Assembly: GCF_019037185.1 (NCBI RefSeq) | Contig: NZ_JAHHXM010000002.1 | Coordinates: forward strand, 62,001 to 126,000 | Origin: Oceanobacillus caeni | Lineage (GTDB): Bacteria > Bacillota > Bacilli > Bacillales > Amphibacillaceae | Direction of reading: 5' to 3' | DNA length: 64,000 nucleotides | Part shown: positions 11,229-19,458 of the stretch, one piece after another | Layout of the letters: the number at the start of each line of letters is the position of its first letter | Position numbering within the stretch: the first letter of the stretch is position 1 | Notes under the pieces: model-generated | What the model was told of the DNA's origin: nothing | What the model saw: the letters and a program-made list of their open reading frames with translations, nothing else | The model's database searches: none | Program-made: the position numbers and the translations under genes

Positions 11229-11344
11229 TGTTCAAAAAGGAGGATGAAAAGGACTTTTACGTTGCCCACAGGACGTGGCGGTCTTAGTAGAATTTCCGCT
11301 ATCGCCAACAAGGAACGTCGAAGTTCACCGGACTTTTTAAACAA
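11229..11344 (+). repeat. Family 2 inverted-repeat element (copy A)
   Basis: A 116-bp element with ends TGTTCAAAAAGGAGGATG and CACCGGACTTTTTAAACAA, which are imperfect terminal inverted repeats. Copies B-E lie at 21684, 27728, 31012 and 35291. The interior varies between copies, but GGAGGATGAAAAG next to the left end and TTCACCGG next to the right end are shared by most. Here it ends 50 bp before the rarA start codon. No transposase gene is present, so it is MITE-like or an RNA-level element. Confidence 0.85.
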
Positions 11345-11394
11345 TCTCTAAGAAAAAACTTATTTTGATCCACATTGGCAAGGGGGAGTATGGA

Positions 11395-12672
11395 ATGAAT
11401 CACGAACCGCTGGCCTATCGTATGCGCCCGAAAAATATAGAAGAAGTAATCGGTCAAAAACACCTAATTGGCGAGGGTAAAATTTTATATCGAATGGTAA
11501 AAGCCAATCTATTATCTTCCATGATTTTGTTCGGACCACCTGGTACAGGAAAAACCTCTATGGCAACAGCATTAGCTAGAACATTAAATCTTCCAGTTAA
11601 ATTATTAAATGCTGTTACAGATAAAAAGAAAGATATGGAAATAGTTGTCGAAGAAGCAAAAATGCGGGGAAACATGGTTTTAATACTTGATGAAGTTCAT
11701 CGCCTTGATAAAGCAAAACAAGATTTTCTTCTTCCCCATTTAGAAAGCAATTTAGTTACTTTAATTGGTTGTACGACAAGTAATCCGTATCATGCCATTA
11801 ATCCTGCAATAAGAAGTAGATGTCATTTATTTGAACTGCATCCACTAACATTAGAAGATATTCGTACAGCTTTAACTTGTGCTATTCAACACACTGAAAG
11901 AGGATTCGGCTCAAGAGATGTACATATTAGTGAAGATGCACTTAATCATTTTGCTTTTGCTTCCGGGGGCGATTTACGTTCGGCTTTAAATGGATTAGAG
12001 CTGGCAGTTCTTTCTACACCTAGTGATAAAAATCATAGAATCGAGATTACCTTAGAAATAGCGGAAGAATGTATGCAAAAGAAAAGCTTCTCTCATGATA
12101 AGAATGGAGACGCACATTACGATGTTATTTCCGCTTTTCAAAAGTCGATACGAGGTAGTGACGTCGACGCAGCTTTACATTATTTAGGGCGCTTAATTGA
12201 AGCAGGTGATCTTGATAGTATTGCAAGAAGGATGATCGTAACTGCATACGAAGATATTGGTCTAGCTAATCCGCAAGCAGGACCTAGAGCAATAGCAGCT
12301 GTTCAAGCAGCAGAACGATTAGGTTTTCCAGAGGCAAGAATCCCTTTAAGTGTCGCTATTATTGAGCTTTGTCTTTCTCCAAAATCAAATACTGCCTATA
12401 AAGCGTTGGACCTTGCACTAGCTGATATTCGCAGTGGAAAAGCAGGTGAAATACCTGCACACCTTAAAGATTCACATTATGAAGGAGCGAAAAAGCTAGG
12501 AAGAGGTATAGATTATCTTTATCCACATGATTATGAAAGCGGATGGGTAAACCAACAATATTTACCAGACTCTATAAAAAACAAACACTATTACCAACCT
12601 AAGAAATCTGGTAAGTTTGAACAAGCGTTAAAACAAGTCTATGACAAAATTAATCAAGAAAAAGGAAATTAG
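11395..12672 (+). CDS. rarA: Replication-associated recombination protein RarA (MgsA) AAA+ ATPase
   Basis: A 425-residue AAA+ ATPase of the RarA/MgsA/WRNIP1 family acting at stalled replication forks. It has Walker A GPPGTGKTSMA, Walker B LILDEVHR, a sensor region (GCTTSNPYHAINPAIRSR) and the C-terminal tetramerisation region with ALDLALADIRSGKAGEIP. The reading frame stays open upstream to a TTG at 11365, but AGGGGGAG 6 nt before the ATG at 11395 and the usual N-terminus MNHEPLAYRMRP decide the start. It is one of the few plus-strand genes and is divergent from cymR. A family 2 repeat lies just upstream. The last codons may overlap a minus-strand RNA (12655-12822). Confidence 0.96.
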   Translation: MNHEPLAYRMRPKNIEEVIGQKHLIGEGKILYRMVKANLLSSMILFGPPGTGKTSMATALARTLNLPVKLLNAVTDKKKDMEIVVEEAKMRGNMVLILDEVHRLDKAKQDFLLPHLESNLVTLIGCTTSNPYHAINPAIRSRCHLFELHPLTLEDIRTALTCAIQHTERGFGSRDVHISEDALNHFAFASGGDLRSALNGLELAVLSTPSDKNHRIEITLEIAEECMQKKSFSHDKNGDAHYDVISAFQKSIRGSDVDAALHYLGRLIEAGDLDSIARRMIVTAYEDIGLANPQAGPRAIAAVQAAERLGFPEARIPLSVAIIELCLSPKSNTAYKALDLALADIRSGKAGEIPAHLKDSHYEGAKKLGRGIDYLYPHDYESGWVNQQYLPDSIKNKHYYQPKKSGKFEQALKQVYDKINQEKGN

Positions 12673-12822
12673 AAAACTTGAGATTCACTTTTGAGCTGGT
12701 GAATGCCCTATTTACACTCTTATTCAAGTTAAGAAAGTTTGTACTTTCTTAACTGCCAAGGTATAAAACTATTTCTATCGGCAAGAATAATAAAAACCTC
12801 ACCTCTAAGGAACTTTTTAAAC
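12655..12822 (-). ncRNA. Candidate second 6S-like RNA (diverged)
   Basis: Read on the minus strand, this stretch contains AAATAGGGCATTCACC, closely matching AAATAGGGCACCCACC in the 6S RNA 1.2 kb away. The hairpin following it keeps its pairing by compensatory change (CCC/GGG becomes TTC/GAA). An 11-bp perfect hairpin (GTTAAGAAAGT with ACTTTCTTAAC) sits where the 6S apical stem lies. The plus strand reads ATCGGCAAGAATA near 12778, where the 6S gene has the product-RNA start GTTCGGTCAAAAT. The ends can pair (AAAAAG with CTTTTT, TTAG with CTAA). It overlaps the last 18 bp of rarA. Alternatives are a decayed duplicate or chance. The promoter is weak at best. Confidence 0.35.
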
Positions 12823-12927
12823 ACGGTGAGATTAATATCTTATTAGACTAATGATTCCGTACAGGTAGCAGTAACTGCAAAAGTACAAATCTATTGATTT
12901 ATGTCGCTAGAAAAGGAGTTGTAAATA

Positions 12928-13605
12928 ATGGCAAAAGTTAGACAAGATGCTTGGTCACATGAAGATGATTTATTATTAGCGGAGACGGTATTACGTCATA
13001 TTAGAGAAGGTAGTACTCAATTAAACGCATTTGAAGAGGTGGGAGACAAATTAAACCGCACTTCAGCAGCCTGCGGATTTCGTTGGAATGCAGAAGTAAG
13101 GCAAAAATATGATAGTGCAATTGATCTAGCCAAAAGACAAAGAAAAGAAAAAAAACGTGCACTAGCAAAACGGACTGGACACTTCCAAAAGCCAATTATA
13201 GCGTTATCTTCTAACTTAAAAGAAGCTACTAATGAAAACACTTCCTATCAAACAGAAGAAACCGGCAATGAAATACAGGTACCGACAATTAATCTAGATA
13301 TGGTCATACAATTTTTAAGAGAATTAAAAAAAGATTATCACGCTTCTAATCAATCAAAAGTATCTTTAGAACAAGCTCAAAAAGAAAACAATATGTTAAA
13401 AACACAAGTACAAGATTTAGAAAAACAGTTAGAACAAACTGAAAGTGAGATGAATTCGATTAAAGAAGATTATCAAGCTTTCATTCAAATAATGGAAAGA
13501 GCTAGAAAGATGACTGTTCTTGAAGACCAAGGAACGATTAAAGCCCCTACATTTAGAATGGACAAAAATGGTAATCTTGAGCAAGTCGCTCATGGATCTA
13601 ATTAA
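12928..13605 (+). CDS. RsfA/YlbO-type Myb-like sporulation transcription regulator
   Basis: A 225-residue protein with an N-terminal Myb/SANT-like DNA-binding domain: VRQDAWSHEDDLLLAETVLR, then CGFRWNAEVRQKYDSAIDLA. This is the signature of the RsfA family of prespore-specific regulators. Residues 145-195 form a predicted coiled coil (heptads in LEQAQKENNMLKTQVQDLEK). RsfA in B. subtilis modulates sigma-F-dependent genes; which paralogue this is cannot be told. AAAAGGAG precedes the ATG. It occupies the place where B. subtilis has yrvM (tcdA) near the 6S gene. A family 1 repeat begins right after the stop codon. Confidence 0.85.
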   Translation: MAKVRQDAWSHEDDLLLAETVLRHIREGSTQLNAFEEVGDKLNRTSAACGFRWNAEVRQKYDSAIDLAKRQRKEKKRALAKRTGHFQKPIIALSSNLKEATNENTSYQTEETGNEIQVPTINLDMVIQFLRELKKDYHASNQSKVSLEQAQKENNMLKTQVQDLEKQLEQTESEMNSIKEDYQAFIQIMERARKMTVLEDQGTIKAPTFRMDKNGNLEQVAHGSN

Positions 13606-13812
13606 AGAACAAAGGCGTAAGCGCCCGTTTAGCGACGTACGGACTGGACTGAGCCATACGAGATAAAGGAAACACGACGAACGGAGTGAGTCGATGTTGA
13701 CTTATCGTACGGAGGTGAAGGAAGTCTCGCTAGTCGCTGGGCGCTGGAGCCGGACGTGGCCTTTTCTGAATAATTATCCACATGCAGCGAACTTTATAAT
13801 TTCGCTAAACGA
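13606..13812 (+). repeat. Family 1 dispersed repeat, long form (copy 2)
   Basis: About 207 bp, over 90% like copy 1 through the long interior (GCGCCCGTTTAGCGACGTAC ... CGCTAGTCGCTGGGCGCTGG). The tail belongs to a second subtype, TTTTCTGAATAATTATCCACATGC, shared only with copy 5. It contains a perfect DnaA-box consensus TTATCCACA at 13774-13782. It starts at the stop codon of the RsfA-like gene and ends at the bidirectional terminator 13814-13847, so it fills the 3' UTR of that gene. Confidence 0.9.
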
Positions 13813-13813
13813 C

Positions 13814-13847
13814 AAAAAAACTGTCTTCCAAAGAAGACAGTTTTTTT
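13814..13847. terminator. Bidirectional terminator between the RsfA-like gene and 6S RNA
   Basis: The hairpin CTGTCTTC-CAAA-GAAGACAG is flanked by seven A on the left and seven T on the right, so it can stop transcription from both sides. It ends the RsfA-like transcript on the plus strand and the 6S RNA on the minus strand. Confidence 0.9.
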
Positions 13848-13854
13848 ATGTATT

Positions 13855-14045
13855 TACTTAATCCCGATCATGCCGTCCATTTTATGTTTTGATCCCGCAT
13901 TTAGCAGGTGGGTGCCCTATTTTATATTTATTATGGTTCCGTGTATTGTAACGGCATCCATGCAATATAAAAACGTAAAGCTCCCTTTTAAAATGTTGTT
14001 CGGTCAAAATACGTTAAATGAACAAACATATCAGGATTAAGCATG
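13855..14045 (-). ncRNA. bsrA: 6S RNA (6S-1, BsrA/SsrS type)
   Basis: About 190 nt, the size of B. subtilis 6S-1. The ends pair: CTTAATCCTGAT at the 5' end with ATCGGGATTAAG at the 3' end. The template region for product RNA is visible: the plus strand at 13998 reads GTTCGGTCAAAAT, matching the B. subtilis 6S-1 pRNA (GUUCGGUCAAAACU, from memory). The 3' bubble strand carries AATAGGGCACCCACC, followed by GCGGGATCAAAAC. It lies directly downstream of aspS, as bsrA does in B. subtilis. 6S RNA binds housekeeping RNA polymerase and is released by pRNA synthesis. A promoter lies upstream and a terminator downstream. Confidence 0.92.
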
Positions 14046-14063
14046 TTAAGACTTTGTAAATTA

Positions 14064-14092
14064 ATATTATCATACGAATAAAACTTTTGCAA
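14064..14092 (-). promoter_or_regulatory. Sigma-A promoter of 6S RNA
   Basis: On the minus strand: -35 TTGCAA (14087-14092), a 17-bp spacer, -10 TAATAT (14064-14069). The predicted start near 14057 lies about 12 nt before the mature 5' end. This agrees with the short 5' precursor known for B. subtilis 6S-1. Exact start not verified. Confidence 0.65.
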
Positions 14093-14150
14093 TATTCAAT
14101 CTGTTCTTAATTGAGAAAAATAATGGATTTTTTTAATTTAATTTCCAAAA

Positions 14151-15911
14151 TTATTCATTTAGATGTATTCCAAGTTCATTTAACTGTGCATTACTTACTT
14201 CACTTGGAGCCTCTGTAAGCAGGTCAGAAGCTGAAGAAGTTTTAGGGAATAATATCGTATCTCGTAAGTTTGATCTTCCCGCCAATAACATAATCATACG
14301 GTCTAACCCAAGAGCAACGCCGCCATGTGGTGGTGCACCATATTCTAATGCTTCAAGTAAAAATCCAAATTGCTCCTGTGCTTGTTCTTCTGTAAACCCT
14401 AAAGCTTTAAACATTTTATTTTGTACTTCGCGTTTATGAATACGAACGGATCCTCCACCAAGCTCATAACCGTTTAAGACAATATCATAAGCGTTAGCAT
14501 GAACATCTTGTGGTGCCGTTTCAAGCTTATCCATGTCACTTTCAACTGGCGATGTAAATGGATGGTGTGCAGCAGTAAATCTTCCTAATTCCTCATCATA
14601 TTCAAGTAATGGCCAATCCGTTACCCATAAAAAGTTATATTTAGATTCATCAATAAGATTTAATTCATGTCCTAATTTTAGTCGTAGAGCTCCTAAACTA
14701 TCGTATACAACACTACTCTTATCTGCCACGAATAAAAGAAGATCTCCATTTTTTGCATTAGCTCTTGCGATAATACCTGATTTTTCATCTTCACTCAAGA
14801 ACTTCACGATTGGTCCTTTTAATTCGTCTTCTTCTAGTTTAAGCCACGCTAACCCTTTCGCACCGTAAATCTTTACAAATTCGGTAAGCTTATCAATATC
14901 TTTTCTAGAATAATTACTAGCCTCACCTTGAACGTTGAGAAGCGCAACTTTACCATCTGTTTCTACTGCATTCTGGAATACTTTAAAATTAGAATTAACA
15001 ACAACATCTGTTACGTGAACTAATTCGAGTCCAAATCTCGTATCCGGTTTATCAGATCCATATCGATCCATCGCTTCTTGATAAGGTATTCTTGGTAGTG
15101 GTAATTCGATGTCGATTCCTTTCACTGCTTTCATCACATGTTGCATCATACGTTCTGTCATTTCCATAATTTCATCACTAGATAAAAATGACGTTTCAAT
15201 ATCAATCTGAGTAAATTCTGGTTGACGATCAGCCCTTAGATCTTCATCACGGAAGCATCGTGCAATTTGGTAATATTTTTCAAAACCACTCATCATGATT
15301 AATTGTTTAAATAATTGCGGTGATTGTGGTAAGGCATAAAACTCACCTGGATGTACACGACTTGGAACAAGATAATCACGAGCTCCTTCTGGTGTACTCT
15401 TCGTTAAAATTGGTGTTTCCATTTCTAAAAATCCTTCATCATTAAGAAAGTTACGTATCGCTTGTGTTGTTTGATGACGTAATTTAAATGTATCCTGTAA
15501 TGCGCTTCTGCGTAAATCGATATAACGGTATTTTAATCGTAAATCTTCGGAAACATCTGTTTCATCTTGGATAGTAAATGGCGGTGTTTTTGATTTATTT
15601 AGAATTTCAATATCATTAGCTATCACTTCTATCGTCCCTGTTTTGATAGCTGAGTTATAAGTGGATTCATCACGTGCCACCACTTCACCTTTAATTTCTA
15701 CTACATATTCCGATCTGATTTTATCCGCGACTTCTAAAGCATCTTTAGAAAAGTCTGGGTTAAAGACAACTTGGACGATACCAGAAACGTCACGAAGATC
15801 AGTAAAAATTAATCCCCCTAAGTCACGTCTTCTTTGTACCCAACCTTTTAGTAAAACTTTTTGACCAATATGATCTTCTGTTAATGTACCTGCTAAAAAT
15901 CGTTTATTCAT
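14151..15911 (-). CDS. aspS: Aspartyl-tRNA synthetase
   Basis: A 586-residue bacterial-type class IIb synthetase. It has an N-terminal OB anticodon-binding domain ([20 protein letters not shown]), the catalytic core with [20 protein letters not shown] (motif 2), a GAD insertion domain typical of bacterial AspRS, and motif 3 in [14 protein letters not shown]. Its ATG overlaps the hisS stop codon by 4 nt, so the two are translationally coupled. AAAGGGGGC precedes the ATG. Expression should follow the hisS T-box leader (about 17222-17510). 6S RNA is encoded just downstream on the same strand. Confidence 0.97.
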   Translation of the reverse strand: MNKRFLAGTLTEDHIGQKVLLKGWVQRRRDLGGLIFTDLRDVSGIVQVVFNPDFSKDALEVADKIRSEYVVEIKGEVVARDESTYNSAIKTGTIEVIANDIEILNKSKTPPFTIQDETDVSEDLRLKYRYIDLRRSALQDTFKLRHQTTQAIRNFLNDEGFLEMETPILTKSTPEGARDYLVPSRVHPGEFYALPQSPQLFKQLIMMSGFEKYYQIARCFRDEDLRADRQPEFTQIDIETSFLSSDEIMEMTERMMQHVMKAVKGIDIELPLPRIPYQEAMDRYGSDKPDTRFGLELVHVTDVVVNSNFKVFQNAVETDGKVALLNVQGEASNYSRKDIDKLTEFVKIYGAKGLAWLKLEEDELKGPIVKFLSEDEKSGIIARANAKNGDLLLFVADKSSVVYDSLGALRLKLGHELNLIDESKYNFLWVTDWPLLEYDEELGRFTAAHHPFTSPVESDMDKLETAPQDVHANAYDIVLNGYELGGGSVRIHKREVQNKMFKALGFTEEQAQEQFGFLLEALEYGAPPHGGVALGLDRMIMLLAGRSNLRDTILFPKTSSASDLLTEAPSEVSNAQLNELGIHLNE

Positions 15912-17194
15912 TTTGTTTGCCCCCTTTGAAGCTTCTCTTTCATTACATCGATTAATTTTTCTAATGGAACTTCTATTTGTTCACCAGATTCCATAGATTT
16001 GACATTTACGATGTTTTTTTCTAATTCATTTTCACCTAAAATTAAAACATATCTTGCCTTTAATCGATCAGCTGATTTGAACTGTCCTTTTATTTTTCGA
16101 TTCTGATAATCTTTTTCTACCTGAATACCATTCATTCTTAATTCATGTACCAAACGTACTGCTTCATTAACAGACTGTTCTCCCACAGCAACAAAATAAC
16201 AATCTAATTGTTCATCTATTGGAACTGTAATATTTTCGGCTTCTAATGCCATTAACAGTCTTTCCAATCCCATTCCAAAGCCAATACCCGGTGTACTTGG
16301 TCCACCTAATTCCTCTATTAAACCATTATATCTTCCACCACCGGCTAATGTCGTAATCGCACCAAAGCCTTCTGCATTACTCATAATTTCAAAAGCAGTG
16401 TGATTGTAATAATCTAGTCCACGAACTAAATTGGGGTCTATTTCATACTCAATTCCCATACGTGTTAAATGTGATTTTACTTGTTCAAAATATTCTTTGG
16501 AAGATTCATTTAGATAGTCTAATATTGAAGGAGCAGTCTCCATGGCAGGGTGTTCTCTATCTTTTTTACAATCTAATACACGTAGCGGGTTTTGTTCTAA
16601 TCTTAGCTGACAATCTTCACATAGTTCTTCTTTATGTGGTGTAAAATGTTTGATCAATGCATTTCTATGGTTTATTCTACTTTCTTTATCACCTAAAGAA
16701 TTAATAACTAATTTCAATGATTTTAATCCAAGCTCCTTATATACAGTCATAGCTAAATCAATAGCCTCTGCATCTACAGCCGGATCATCACTCCCAAGAA
16801 CTTCCACTCCAAACTGGTTTAATTGACGCATTCGACCTTTTTGAGGACGCTCATAGCGAAACATTTGGGCAAAATAATATAATTTGACAGGTTGATTTGC
16901 TTCGCCAAATAATTTATGTTCTACAAATGCACGAGAAACAGGAGCTGTTCCTTCTGGTCTAAGGGTTAAACTTCTTCCCCCACGATCATTGAACGTGTAC
17001 ATTTCCTTTTGAACAATATCAGTGGTATCCCCTACACCGCGTGAGAATACTTCTGTATGTTCAAATACCGGTGTTCTAATTTCCTCATAATTAAATCTAC
17101 TACATATATTTTTAATTTTCGATTCCACATACTGCCATTTCTTTACATCTTTCGGCAGAATATCTACAGTACCTCTTGGCGCTTTCATACTCAT
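15908..17194 (-). CDS. hisS: Histidyl-tRNA synthetase
   Basis: A 428-residue class II synthetase. Motif 2 is in [20 protein letters not shown], the histidine-specific motif in [14 protein letters not shown], and motif 3 in [15 protein letters not shown]. The C-terminal anticodon-binding domain follows ([20 protein letters not shown]). GGAGGAGG precedes the ATG with 7 nt spacing. It is the first gene of hisS-aspS and is preceded by a T-box leader. The paired operon is standard in Bacillaceae. Confidence 0.97.
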   Translation of the reverse strand: MSMKAPRGTVDILPKDVKKWQYVESKIKNICSRFNYEEIRTPVFEHTEVFSRGVGDTTDIVQKEMYTFNDRGGRSLTLRPEGTAPVSRAFVEHKLFGEANQPVKLYYFAQMFRYERPQKGRMRQLNQFGVEVLGSDDPAVDAEAIDLAMTVYKELGLKSLKLVINSLGDKESRINHRNALIKHFTPHKEELCEDCQLRLEQNPLRVLDCKKDREHPAMETAPSILDYLNESSKEYFEQVKSHLTRMGIEYEIDPNLVRGLDYYNHTAFEIMSNAEGFGAITTLAGGGRYNGLIEELGGPSTPGIGFGMGLERLLMALEAENITVPIDEQLDCYFVAVGEQSVNEAVRLVHELRMNGIQVEKDYQNRKIKGQFKSADRLKARYVLILGENELEKNIVNVKSMESGEQIEVPLEKLIDVMKEKLQRGQTK

Positions 17195-17221
17195 TCAAAT
17201 ACCTCCTCCAATTAATTTATG

Positions 17222-17510
17222 TATAAAAAAACTCTCGTCCCCTATAAATATAGAAGGGACGAGAGTTTACCCGCGTTGCCACCCTAGTTAATGCTTTTAT
17301 GCATTCGCTTTTCACAGTTAACGCCTGCAAAACGTTCATACCTACTACATTCGATACAAATCCTAAGGAATGTCATTCATCAGTACGATCTGTGAAGATG
17401 TTTTCAGCCAAGACATCTTTTCTCTTTCCAGTCGTTCACTAATTACTCTTTCCCTCAATGGATGTAAACTATTTAATCTACTCATGAATGAATATAATAA
17501 TAATCTCTAA
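17222..17510 (-). promoter_or_regulatory. T-box riboswitch leader of hisS-aspS
   Basis: On the minus strand the leader has the T-box AGGGTGGCAACGCGGGT followed by the terminator AAACTCTCGTCCC ... GGGACGAGAGTTTTTTT. The specifier region reads GAATGACATTCC. It holds GAC (Asp, 17372-17374) overlapping CAU (His, 17370-17372), so the leader could read tRNA-Asp, tRNA-His or both. GAC followed by A has the usual specifier context. The region fills the whole gap between hisS and the small gene at 17522. Confidence 0.93.
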
Positions 17511-17521
17511 TTTTTGTAATG

Positions 17522-17695
17522 TCAAGAGCGATTTAATTTTTTCTTTAATATTTTCACTTCACCGATAGAAATCCCGAATTCCTCTGCTATTTCCATATAA
17601 TTAGCATGTCCATCAAGTTCATTAAAACGATGTAAATCCACACCAAAAATATCTTTATTATTACCAGCAAACCACTGTTTATCCTGTAATCTCAA
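17522..17695 (-). CDS. Small conserved protein of unknown function (YrzK position)
   Basis: A 57-residue soluble protein, MRLQDKQWFAGNNKDIFGVD at the start and a C-terminal segment AEEFGISIGEVKILKKKL that resembles a helix-turn-helix. The frame is open further upstream, but the TTG at 17693-17695 is preceded by AAAGGAGGAGA at good spacing, so I place the start there. The position upstream of the hisS T-box matches B. subtilis yrzK. The HTH idea is inference from helix pattern only; no function is known to me. Confidence 0.7.
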   Translation of the reverse strand: MRLQDKQWFAGNNKDIFGVDLHRFNELDGHANYMEIAEEFGISIGEVKILKKKLNRS

Positions 17696-17774
17696 TTCGT
17701 CTCCTCCTTTAGTTATTATAGCTTTGCCTAAAGAAGTGTATTTTATGATACGAATGGGAAAGATTATACAATAT

Positions 17775-17805
17775 GTGTTCAAAAGTAAGGATGAAAGGGA
17801 CCATA
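17775..17805 (+). repeat. Family 2 element, truncated left end
   Basis: Reads GTGTTCAAAAGTAAGGATGA followed by AAGGGACC, which matches the left end of copies A-D with small gaps. No matching right end is found before yrvJ. It is probably a decayed or truncated copy, placed 80 bp before the small minus-strand gene and 90 bp before the amidase gene. Confidence 0.6.
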
Positions 17806-17894
17806 AGGCGGTGTATCTTTAAGTACTAAAAATAGCTTCTCCAATTTCACATCACACACTGAAAAAAATAGATAATTATAGGAGGATTAGATAT

Positions 17895-18947
17895 TTGCAC
17901 TTTTTTAATAAACTATTTTGTTTCTTAGTAGGTGTCTTCATTTCTTTCTTATTATTACCAACGCAAATACATGCAGAAAAAATTATCATTACAGATGATA
18001 ACGTTAATATTAGAAGTGGTCCTGGAAGCGAATTTAAACCAATTGGCAAAGTTCATGCGAAAGAGGAATATAACAAAGTTCATGAACAAGGACAATGGAT
18101 TGAAATTGAATTAGAAGATAGTAAAGGTTGGATTCATAAAGAATATATATCCTATAATAGCGGAGATAAAGTAAAATCAGGAAATAAGACGATTACGATA
18201 AATCAACATCATGTTCACTTAAGAAGTGGCCCGTCTAATGAATATGAAATTATTTCTTTTGCAAAAAAGGGTGAAAGCTTTCCAGTAATAGCGGAAACGA
18301 AGGAGTGGTATGAAGTTTCCAATAAAGGAAAGTCCAATTTTATATTTAAAGAGTTTGTAGAAACAAATAACGAAATCAAGCAAAATCCCTATGTATTTAA
18401 AAATCGGAATATAGTCATTGATGCAGGACATGGAGGACACGATGTAGGTGCAATAGGTGCTACTGGATCCTTCGAAAAAAATATAACTCATCTAACTGCA
18501 GATGAATTAAAGAAGGAATTGGAATCCCTTGGTGCCAGTGTATATATGACAAGAGATAATGACGATTTTATCTCTCTAAAATCAAGGGCGGCTTATTCTA
18601 ATATGATGGATACGCATGTATTTATTAGTCTTCACTATAATAGTTTTCCGAAACAACCAGATGTTTCAGGTATTGAAACCTTTTATTATGGTGAACAACA
18701 TAAAAAACTTGCCCAGTACCTCCAAGATGAAATGATTAGGACGACAAATTCAATAGACAGAGGAACTAGCAAAGGTAATTATTATGTTATAAGACAAAAT
18801 TTTAAACCAGCAGTATTAATAGAGCTAGGCTTTATTTCAAATAAGGAAATGGATGTATTATTACACACCAATATATACCAGAAACAACTTGTTAATGGAA
18901 TTATCAGTGGCTTAGGAAAATATTTCTCCTTAGAAAATTATCATTGA
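17895..18947 (+). CDS. yrvJ: N-acetylmuramoyl-L-alanine amidase with SH3 domains (YrvJ-like)
   Basis: A 350-residue secreted cell-wall hydrolase. It has a signal peptide (residues 1-28, hydrophobic core FCFLVGVFISFLLLP, cleavage likely after IHA) and two bacterial SH3 domains (about 30-90 with VNIRSGPGSEFKPIG, and 98-155 with VHLRSGPSNEYEII). The C-terminal Amidase_3 domain has IVIDAGHGGHDVGAIG, HVFISLHYNSF and VLIELGFISN, covering the zinc ligands and catalytic Glu. GGAGGAT lies 7 nt before the TTG start. B. subtilis YrvJ is longer with more SH3 repeats. It is on the plus strand, convergent with dtd. Confidence 0.93.
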   Translation: MHFFNKLFCFLVGVFISFLLLPTQIHAEKIIITDDNVNIRSGPGSEFKPIGKVHAKEEYNKVHEQGQWIEIELEDSKGWIHKEYISYNSGDKVKSGNKTITINQHHVHLRSGPSNEYEIISFAKKGESFPVIAETKEWYEVSNKGKSNFIFKEFVETNNEIKQNPYVFKNRNIVIDAGHGGHDVGAIGATGSFEKNITHLTADELKKELESLGASVYMTRDNDDFISLKSRAAYSNMMDTHVFISLHYNSFPKQPDVSGIETFYYGEQHKKLAQYLQDEMIRTTNSIDRGTSKGNYYVIRQNFKPAVLIELGFISNKEMDVLLHTNIYQKQLVNGIISGLGKYFSLENYH

Positions 18948-18992
18948 AGGTTGCCTCAAATGGGTCCATTAAGGCAACCTTCTCTTATTATT
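18947..18992. terminator. Shared terminator of yrvJ and dtd
   Basis: Perfect 10-bp hairpin AAGGTTGCCT / AGGCAACCTT with a 15-nt loop, sitting between the convergent stop codons. The following tract CTCTTATTATTT is T-rich on the plus strand; the minus side is weaker. Confidence 0.7.
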
Positions 18993-19434
18993 TATCCTTA
19001 GTATCTATAATGAAAGTTACGGGGCCAACATTCGTAAGAGAAACATCCATCATTGCCCCAAACTCTCCTGTTTGAACTAAGATTCCTTGTTCTTCTAGTT
19101 TTTTATTAAACTTATTATACAACTCATTTGCGATTTCTGGATTTGCTGCTTTTGTAAAACTTGGCCTTCTTCCCTTTCTTGTGTCACCGTAAAGGGTAAA
19201 TTGTGAAATGGATAATATACTGCCACCAATGTCTAAAAGAGAATCATTCATTTTCCCATTTTCATCCTCAAACACCCTTAAATGTACAATCTTCTTTACA
19301 AGGTAGTCCATATCTTCCTCGTTGTCATCATGTGTTACACCTAAAAGAACAACAAATCCATTATCTATTTCTCCTATGACTTTTCCATCTACTTTTACAT
19401 TAGCATTACGAGCACGTTGAATTACTGCCTTCAT
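18988..19434 (-). CDS. dtd: D-aminoacyl-tRNA deacylase
   Basis: A 148-residue enzyme that removes D-amino acids from tRNA. It has the two DTD family motifs: [17 protein letters not shown] (the SxQ motif) and [14 protein letters not shown] near the C-terminus (the NxGP motif with the cross-subunit cis-Pro). Length is normal. It is 24 bp downstream of relA on the same strand, the usual Firmicute arrangement relA-dtd (yrvI). Confidence 0.96.
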   Translation of the reverse strand: MKAVIQRARNANVKVDGKVIGEIDNGFVVLLGVTHDDNEEDMDYLVKKIVHLRVFEDENGKMNDSLLDIGGSILSISQFTLYGDTRKGRRPSFTKAANPEIANELYNKFNKKLEEQGILVQTGEFGAMMDVSLTNVGPVTFIIDTKDK

Positions 19435-19458
19435 AAAAAAATCATACCTTCTTTACCT

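Noticed and set aside
11229-11250. GGAGGATG in family 2 as a ribosome binding site and start codon for a small peptide
   Set aside because: The ATG directly follows GGAGG with no spacer, and the downstream frames differ between copies and close quickly.
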